Source of the DNA: Betaproteobacteria bacterium
Lineage (GTDB): Bacteria > Pseudomonadota > Gammaproteobacteria > Burkholderiales > CAIKXV01
Direction: 5' to 3'
DNA length: 64,000 nt
Assembly: GCA_947458265.1 (NCBI GenBank)
Contig: CANGYF010000017.1
Span: forward strand, 37,540-101,539
The position numbers were made by a program, and so were the translations under genes. Numbering within the stretch: the stretch's first letter is position 1; each line of letters starts with the position of its first letter. The notes beneath the pieces are model-generated. The model did no database searches. It was given only the letters and a program-made list of their open reading frames with translations, and was not told where the DNA came from. Shown here piece by piece: positions 59,064 to 64,000 of the stretch.

Positions 59064-60335
59064 TCACTTCGGCTTCTTGGGCGGCGCGCTGAACGCACCG
59101 GCGGACTTCATCGCGGCGACCTTCTGCGCGTCGTAGCCCAGGACCGCGGTCAGCACCTCGTCGGTGTGCTCGCCCAGCGTCGGCGAGCGCTCGATCTTCG
59201 ACGGCGACGCGGACAGCTTGATCGGCATGCCGACGTTGTACCACTTGCCACGCTGCGGATGGTCGAGTTCGACCATCATCTCGCGGCCCTTGACGTGTTC
59301 GTCGTTGAACAGGTCCTCGGTCGACATGATCGGGCCGCAGGGCACGTTCAGCTCGTTGAGGATGGCCATCATCTCGCGCTTGGTGTGCTTGCGCGCGAAC
59401 TCGCCCAGCATCTCCCAGATCGAGGCCTGGTTGCGGCGGCGCTCGTCGATCGTCGCGAAGCGCGGATCGGTGTCGAGCGAAGGCTGGCCCAGGTCGGGGC
59501 CGATGCGCTTCGCCAGCGCGACCCACACCGCTTCCTGGACCACGACATAGATGAAGTCGTTCGGGCCGCCGGGCGCGCAGCGGATCGCGTTGCCGAGCTG
59601 GCCGCCGCCAGAATCGTTGCCGGCGCGCGGCGTCTCGCCCATGCCCTTGTGCGTGCCGACGGAGTACTCGGCCAGCGGGCCGTGCCAGAGCCGCTGATGG
59701 TCGCGCCACTTGACGCGGCACAGGTTCATCACGCCGTCCATCATCGCGACCTCGACGTACTGGCCGACGCCGTCGCGGTCGCGCTGGTGCAGCGCCGCCA
59801 GCAGCCCGATCGCCAGGTGCAGGCCGGTGCCGGAATCGCCGATCTGCGCGCCGGTCACGAACGGCGGGCCCTCAGGCACGCCGGTAGTGCTCATCGCCCC
59901 GCCCATCGCCTGCGCCACGTTCTCGTAGGCCTTGAAATCGGCGTACGGGCCGGACGAGCCGAAGCCCTTGATCGATCCCATCACGATGCGCGGGTTGATC
60001 TCGTGCACCTTCTCCCAGGTGAAGCCGAGCCGGTCGAGCACGCCCGGGCCGAAGTTCTCCATCACGATGTCGCAGGTCTTGAGCAGGTCGGTGAAGACCT
60101 GCCGGCCTTCGGCAGTCTTCATGTTAACCGTGATCGACCGCTTGTTGCAGTTGAGCATCGTGAAGTACAGGCTGTCCGCCCCGGGCACGTCGCGCAACTG
60201 GCCGCGCGTCGCGTCGCCCTGCGGCGGCTCGAACTTGATCACGTCGGCGCCCATCCATGCGAGCAGCTGCGAGCAGGTGGGCCCGGCCTGCACATGGGTC
60301 ATGTCGAGAATGCGAACGTCCTTCAGGGCTTGCAT
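59064..60335 (-). CDS. frc: Formyl-CoA:oxalate CoA-transferase
   Basis: 423-aa class III CoA-transferase that exchanges CoA between formyl-CoA and oxalate. The catalytic Asp is Asp167 in VTGAQIGDSGTG, and Gln16 in THVQAGPT is the residue seen in Frc enzymes. The length matches Oxalobacter Frc (428 aa). It lies 40 bp downstream of oxc; together they form the two-step oxalate cycle releasing CO2 and formate. Related CoA-transferases exist, but the oxc neighbour makes the assignment firm. Confidence 0.93.
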   Translation of the reverse strand: MQALKDVRILDMTHVQAGPTCSQLLAWMGADVIKFEPPQGDATRGQLRDVPGADSLYFTMLNCNKRSITVNMKTAEGRQVFTDLLKTCDIVMENFGPGVLDRLGFTWEKVHEINPRIVMGSIKGFGSSGPYADFKAYENVAQAMGGAMSTTGVPEGPPFVTGAQIGDSGTGLHLAIGLLAALHQRDRDGVGQYVEVAMMDGVMNLCRVKWRDHQRLWHGPLAEYSVGTHKGMGETPRAGNDSGGGQLGNAIRCAPGGPNDFIYVVVQEAVWVALAKRIGPDLGQPSLDTDPRFATIDERRRNQASIWEMLGEFARKHTKREMMAILNELNVPCGPIMSTEDLFNDEHVKGREMMVELDHPQRGKWYNVGMPIKLSASPSKIERSPTLGEHTDEVLTAVLGYDAQKVAAMKSAGAFSAPPKKPK

Positions 60336-60375
60336 GTCACCTCCTCTTCGGGGGTCAGGTCTTGAGTGTTGCGTT

Positions 60376-62130
60376 TTACTTCTTCTTCGCGGCCGACGGG
60401 TTGAGGCTCGTGATGCGACCGCTTTCCGTGCCTGCGGTCTCGTCGATCACGGCGTTGATCAGGGTCGGACGCCGGGAGCGTACGGCCTCTTCCATGGCCG
60501 CGCGCAGCTCGGCAGGCGTCGTTGCATGCACGCCGGTGCCGCCGAATGCTTCCATCAGCTTGTCGTAGCGGGCGCCCTTGACGAATACCGTCGGCGCGAC
60601 GTCCGGTGTACCGGACGGGTTGACGTCGGTGCCGCGATACACGCCGTTGTTGTTGAACACGACGATGCACACCGGCAGGTTGTAGCGGCAGATGGTCTCG
60701 ACTTCCATGCCCGAGAAGCCGAAGGCACTGTCGCCCTCGATCGCAATCACCTGCTCGCCGCTGACCACCGCGGCGGCCACGGCAAAGCCCATGCCGATAC
60801 CCATCACGCCCCAGGTTCCGACGTCGAGCCGCTTGCGCGGCTTGTACATGTCGACGATGCTGCGCGTGAAGTCGAGTGCGTTGGCGCCCTCGTTCACCAT
60901 GATGGCGTCGGGATTCGCCTTGAAGATGTCGCGCACCACGTTCAGTGCGCTGTGGAAGTTCATCGGCGAAGGATCCTTCGCCAGCGTCTCGGCCATCTTC
61001 GCGATGTTGCGGTTCTTCTTGTCGGCCACGGCCGACAGCCACTCGGCCGGCGGCTTCTGCCAGCCACCCGCCATGCCGGCGAGCAGCGCCGACACGCAGG
61101 AGCCGATGTCGCCGACCAGCGGCGCATCGATCGCGACGTTGCTGTCGGCTTCCTGCGGCGAGATGTCGATCTGGATGAACTTCTGGCCGCCGACATCCTT
61201 GTGCGACTTGCCGCCCCAGGTCTTGCCCTTGCCGTGCGAGAGCAGCCAGTTCAGGCGCGCGCCGACCAGCAGCACGACATCGGCCTCGGGCAACACGAAC
61301 GACCGGGCTGCCGCGGCGGACTGCTCGTGGGTATCGGGCAGCAGGCCCTTGGCCATCGACATCGGCAGGTAGGGGATACCGGTCTTCTCGACCAGGGCGC
61401 GGATGTCGGCGTCAGCCTGGGCGTAGGCCGCGCCTTTGCCGAGCAGGATCAGCGGGCGTTTCGCGCCCTTGAGCAGGTCGAGCGCACGCTGCACGGCATC
61501 GGGCGCCGGGATCTGGCGCGGCGCCGGATCGACCACCTTGATCAGCGAACGCCGTCCGGCCTCGGCATCCATGGTCTGCGCGAACAGCTTGGCCGGCAGG
61601 TCGAGGTAGACCCCGCCCGGGCGACCGGAGACCGCGGCGCGGATCGCGCGCGCGACGCCGACGCCGATGTCCTCGGCATGCAGTACCCGGAACGCGGCCT
61701 TGCAGAGGGGCCTGGCGATCGCCAGCTGGTCCATCTCCTCGTAGTCGCCCTGCTGCAGGTCGACGATCTCGCGCTCGCTGGAGCCGCTGATCAGGATCAT
61801 CGGGAAGCAGTTGGTGGTCGCGTTGGCGAGCGCCGTCAGGCCATTCAGGAAGCCGGGCGCCGACACCGTCAGGCAGATCCCCGGCTTCTGCGTCATGAAG
61901 CCGGCGATCGCGGCTGCATTGCCCGCATTCTGCTCGTGCCGGAACGAGATCACCCGGATACCCTCGGCCTGCAGCATGCGCGTGAGGTCGGTGATCGGGA
62001 TGCCCGGCAACCCGAACACGGTGTCGATGCCGTTCAGCTTCAGTGCGTCGATGACCAGGTGGAAGCCGTCGGTCTGCGCGGCTTGCTGTGCATCCGCGGG
62101 GGCGGAGACTTGCGGTTCTACGGTGCCCAT
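60376..62130 (-). CDS. oxc: Oxalyl-CoA decarboxylase
   Basis: 584-aa TPP enzyme splitting oxalyl-CoA into formyl-CoA and CO2. The catalytic Glu is in [18 protein letters not shown]; the TPP/Mg motif is [20 protein letters not shown] then [11 protein letters not shown]. The sequence [20 protein letters not shown] at the C terminus also fits Oxc. It is the first gene of the oxalate operon, divergent from a Crp/Fnr-type regulator gene. Acetolactate synthase-like alternatives are disfavoured by frc next door. Confidence 0.94.
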   Translation of the reverse strand: MGTVEPQVSAPADAQQAAQTDGFHLVIDALKLNGIDTVFGLPGIPITDLTRMLQAEGIRVISFRHEQNAGNAAAIAGFMTQKPGICLTVSAPGFLNGLTALANATTNCFPMILISGSSEREIVDLQQGDYEEMDQLAIARPLCKAAFRVLHAEDIGVGVARAIRAAVSGRPGGVYLDLPAKLFAQTMDAEAGRRSLIKVVDPAPRQIPAPDAVQRALDLLKGAKRPLILLGKGAAYAQADADIRALVEKTGIPYLPMSMAKGLLPDTHEQSAAAARSFVLPEADVVLLVGARLNWLLSHGKGKTWGGKSHKDVGGQKFIQIDISPQEADSNVAIDAPLVGDIGSCVSALLAGMAGGWQKPPAEWLSAVADKKNRNIAKMAETLAKDPSPMNFHSALNVVRDIFKANPDAIMVNEGANALDFTRSIVDMYKPRKRLDVGTWGVMGIGMGFAVAAAVVSGEQVIAIEGDSAFGFSGMEVETICRYNLPVCIVVFNNNGVYRGTDVNPSGTPDVAPTVFVKGARYDKLMEAFGGTGVHATTPAELRAAMEEAVRSRRPTLINAVIDETAGTESGRITSLNPSAAKKK

Positions 62131-62270
62131 GGAGGCGTCCTCCTCACGAGAGGTTGTATGGCAGGAATGAGGCGCTCAGGGCCACCTTCGGTTCCCCATC
62201 GTCAGCGAAATACCCCGCGGCCGCAGCATGGCCGGGCCGTCGAGCCTTGTAGCTTGCCACAGGCCGGCCG

Positions 62271-62315
62271 GAAGGCCGCTGGCGGTCGCTCCACCGGCCC
62301 GAAGGCCGCTGGCGG
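62271..62315. repeat. Two 15-bp direct repeats, 30-bp period
   Basis: GAAGGCCGCTGGCGG occurs at 62271-62285 and 62301-62315, each preceded by CCGGCC plus one base. They lie in the oxc/regulator intergenic region 62131-62443 (313 bases), on the oxc side of the FNR-like palindrome. Exact three-turn spacing suits a protein-binding tandem site, or a small duplication. Confidence 0.55.
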
Positions 62316-62354
62316 GTAGCGCCGGACTGTAGGTTTCCGGCCTCCACAAACACA

Positions 62355-62368
62355 TTGACCACGGTCAA
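62355..62368. promoter_or_regulatory. FNR/CRP-type palindrome between oxc and the regulator gene
   Basis: TTGAC-CACG-GTCAA is a perfect palindrome differing from the FNR consensus (TTGAT-N4-ATCAA) by one base per half. Its centre (62361.5) is about 40 bases upstream of the start predicted from TATACT at 62389-62394 and about 42 from one predicted by TACAGT at 62331-62326 on the oxc side. Both are the class II activator position. Confidence 0.6.
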
Positions 62369-62370
62369 GA

Positions 62371-62394
62371 ACCGGCGCGGCGCCGGTCTATACT
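62371..62394 (+). promoter_or_regulatory. Promoter region of the Crp/Fnr-type gene with a palindromic spacer
   Basis: The -10 candidate TATACT (62389-62394) has no good -35. The spacer is filled by the perfect palindrome ACCGGCGC-G-GCGCCGGT (62371-62387), which could be an operator or form a hairpin. Confidence 0.45.
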
Positions 62395-62443
62395 CGCGAT
62401 TTCCCGAACGGAGCTTTTTCGCTGCGGCGCAGCGAAACCCGCC

Positions 62444-63058
62444 ATGACCACCGTAGCCAGGCATCCCCACGCGGCCGCGATCCGGCTCCAGCTCAGGCAG
62501 AACCTGCTGCTGGCCGCCCTGCCGGCCGATGCCTGGGCGGAACTCGAACCGCTGCTGTCGGTGATCGACTGCCGCAAGGGCGACCTGCTGGAATGCCAGG
62601 GCGCCGTCAGCATGGAGCAGTACTTCATCCTCGACGGCATCCTGAAGCGGGTGGTGTCCAATGCCGAGGGCAAGGAGATGATCCTGCGTTTCGCCAGCGA
62701 GCAGGAGTTCGACACCAGCTATGCCGCCTGGCGCCTGGGCACGCCAATGCCGTTCTCGATCCGGGCCGTCACGCCGGTGCGCGCGGCCACGCTCGGCATG
62801 GAGGAATGGGTCGAATTCATCGAACGCTTCCCGATGCTGAAGACCCGCTTCGAGTTCGAGGTGATGAAGCTGATGAGCGAGGTGATGGCGCATACCATCA
62901 CCCTGCACCTGCTCGACGCGCCCGGCCGGGTCGCCCGCTTCATCCGCAAGCATGGCGACCTCGTCGAGCGGCTGCCGAAGAAGGAACTCGCGGCCTACCT
63001 GAACCTGTCGCCGGAAACCCTGTCCCGCCTGAAGCAGCGCGGCAAGATCTCGGTCTGA
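62444..63058 (+). CDS. Crp/Fnr-family transcriptional regulator
   Basis: 204-aa regulator. A cNMP-binding-like beta roll (about residues 20-130; CRKGDLLECQGAVSMEQYFI, DGILKRVV) and dimer helix are followed by a helix-turn-helix (PKKELAAYLNLSPETLSRLK). The recognition helix keeps the ETxSR pattern of FNR, which reads TTGA half-sites. The N-terminal cysteines of the FNR iron-sulfur cluster are absent, so oxygen sensing that way is excluded; the signal is unknown. It is divergent from oxc and likely controls the oxalate genes and itself. Confidence 0.88.
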   Translation: MTTVARHPHAAAIRLQLRQNLLLAALPADAWAELEPLLSVIDCRKGDLLECQGAVSMEQYFILDGILKRVVSNAEGKEMILRFASEQEFDTSYAAWRLGTPMPFSIRAVTPVRAATLGMEEWVEFIERFPMLKTRFEFEVMKLMSEVMAHTITLHLLDAPGRVARFIRKHGDLVERLPKKELAAYLNLSPETLSRLKQRGKISV

Positions 63059-63115
63059 CCGCCCGCCACCGGCCGCGCCTGGCGGGCTGCCCGCCAGGCA
63101 CCGCGCCGCCGGGCG

Positions 63116-64000
63116 TCAGGCCGGCTCCGGCGCCTTGCGCAACCTGGCCCGCAGCGGCGCCAGGAACGGCCACAGCAGCAGCGCGATCGCCAGCGCGCTG
63201 ATGCCGCCCACCAGCCAGTTCTGCCACAGGATGGACAGGCTGCCCTGCGACATCAGCATCGCCTGGCGGAACGAATCCTCGGCACGGTCCCCGAGCACCA
63301 GCGCCAGCACCATCGGTGCCATCGGGTAGTCGAGCTTCTTGAACACGTAGCCGACCACGCCGAACAGCATCATCAGCCAGACGTCCAGCATCGCGTTGTT
63401 CACCGTGTATGCGCCGATCGCGCAGACGACGATGATCACCGGCGCGATGATCGAGAACGGGATGCGCAGGATCGCGGCGAACAGCGGCACCGTGGTGAGC
63501 ACCACGATCAGTCCGACGATGTTGCCCAGGTACATGCTGGCGATCAGCCCCCAGACGAAGTCCTTCTGCTCGACGAACAGCAGCGGCCCGGGCTGCAGCC
63601 CCCAGATCAGCAGGCCGCCCAGGAGCACGGCCGCGGTCGGCGAGCCCGGGATGCCCAGCGCCAGCATCGGCAGCAGTGCCGAGGTGCCGGCCGCATGCGC
63701 GGCGACTTCCGGCGCCACCACGCCCTCCATCTCGCCCTTGCCGAAATTGTGGCCGTTCTTCGAGATCTGCCGGGCCACGCCATAGCTCATGAACGAGGCC
63801 GGCGTGGCGCCGCCCGGCGTGACCCCCATCCAGCAGCCGATCAGCACGGCGCGGATCGAGGTGGCCCAGAACTTCGGCAGTTCCTTCCAGGTCTGCCACA
63901 CCACGCGGGCATTGATCTTCGCGCTGCGCCCCTTGAACTCGAGCCCTTCCTCCATCGTGAGCAGGATCTCGCCGATGCCGAACAGGCCGATCACCGCCAC
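63116..64000 (-). CDS. tctA: Tripartite tricarboxylate transporter permease TctA, C-terminal part
   Basis: The last 294 residues of a TctA-family permease (full proteins are about 500 aa); the gene begins beyond the right edge. It shows GVTPGGATPASFMSYGVARQ, LGIPGSPTAAVLLGGL and several further membrane helices ending in a short basic tail. TctABC systems import di- and tricarboxylates with a periplasmic binding protein. Beside oxc/frc, oxalate or a related acid is a possible substrate, but that is inference. It is convergent with the regulator gene. Confidence 0.93.
   Translation of the reverse strand: MAVIGLFGIGEILLTMEEGLEFKGRSAKINARVVWQTWKELPKFWATSIRAVLIGCWMGVTPGGATPASFMSYGVARQISKNGHNFGKGEMEGVVAPEVAAHAAGTSALLPMLALGIPGSPTAAVLLGGLLIWGLQPGPLLFVEQKDFVWGLIASMYLGNIVGLIVVLTTVPLFAAILRIPFSIIAPVIIVVCAIGAYTVNNAMLDVWLMMLFGVVGYVFKKLDYPMAPMVLALVLGDRAEDSFRQAMLMSQGSLSILWQNWLVGGISALAIALLLWPFLAPLRARLRKAPEPA

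Noticed and set aside
62444..63058. True oxygen-sensing FNR
   Set aside because: The N-terminal Cys cluster is missing; only isolated Cys at about residues 43 and 51 are present.

Overview
The window is a GC-rich chromosomal stretch from a betaproteobacterium. The gene orders ilvB-ilvN-ilvC-psd-pssA-leuA, sigma factor-DUF3619-DUF3106-RDD, holC-DUF2486-like-valS and rplU-rpmA-obgE-proB, plus a CNP1-like lipoprotein and a TctA-type transporter, are typical of Burkholderiales/Rhodocyclales-like genomes. I cannot name a genus. About 60 protein genes and one tRNA are packed tightly on both strands. I saw no insertion sequence, prophage, CRISPR array or obvious pseudogene.

Layout. 1-1010: 5' part of nrdA (minus) with NrdR-type boxes. 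1140-6472 (minus): carboxymuconolactone-decarboxylase-like gene, PP0621-like zinc-ribbon protein, pilS, pilR, ampD and a class II HDAC-like hydrolase in one run. 6499-13255: tRNA-Pro(CGG), ispB, then divergent rplU-rpmA-obgE-proB, a CNP1-like lipoprotein, rppH and a spermidine-synthase-like gene. 13444-18049: proS-lytic transglycosylase, a YihY/BrkB membrane protein, wrbA-DUF2069. 18084-24917 (minus): branched-chain amino acid and phosphatidylethanolamine genes, with a probable Leu-rich leader peptide before leuA. 25227-27262: sigma factor operon. 27300-29503: lptF-lptG. 29665-36530: pepA, holC, DUF2486-like gene, valS and an MFS exporter. 36552-40506: a degenerate HD-GYP protein and an osmoprotectant ABC system. 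40640-43946: tusA, a BepA-like protease, moaC-soxY-soxZ.

43982-57830 is the most striking part. An O-antigen-ligase/PglL-like gene and a type IV pilin gene with a well-formed sigma-54 promoter lie downstream of seven closely spaced minus-strand genes. In transcription order these are a CHASE2-TPR Ser/Thr kinase, a PP2C phosphatase, a double-FHA protein, a CHASE2 adenylate cyclase, a class II cyclic nucleotide phosphodiesterase, a GAF-GspE/PilB ATPase and a GAF-HD-GYP phosphodiesterase. Protein phosphorylation, cAMP and c-di-GMP modules are thus combined with a pilus/secretion motor in one probable operon. PilS/PilR at 2605-5689 would drive the pilin promoter.

58118-64000 is an oxalate catabolic region: oxc, frc and a stand-alone formyl-THF hydrolase-like protein on the minus strand, a divergent Crp/Fnr regulator sharing an intergenic FNR-like palindrome with oxc, and the 3' part of a tctA permease gene.
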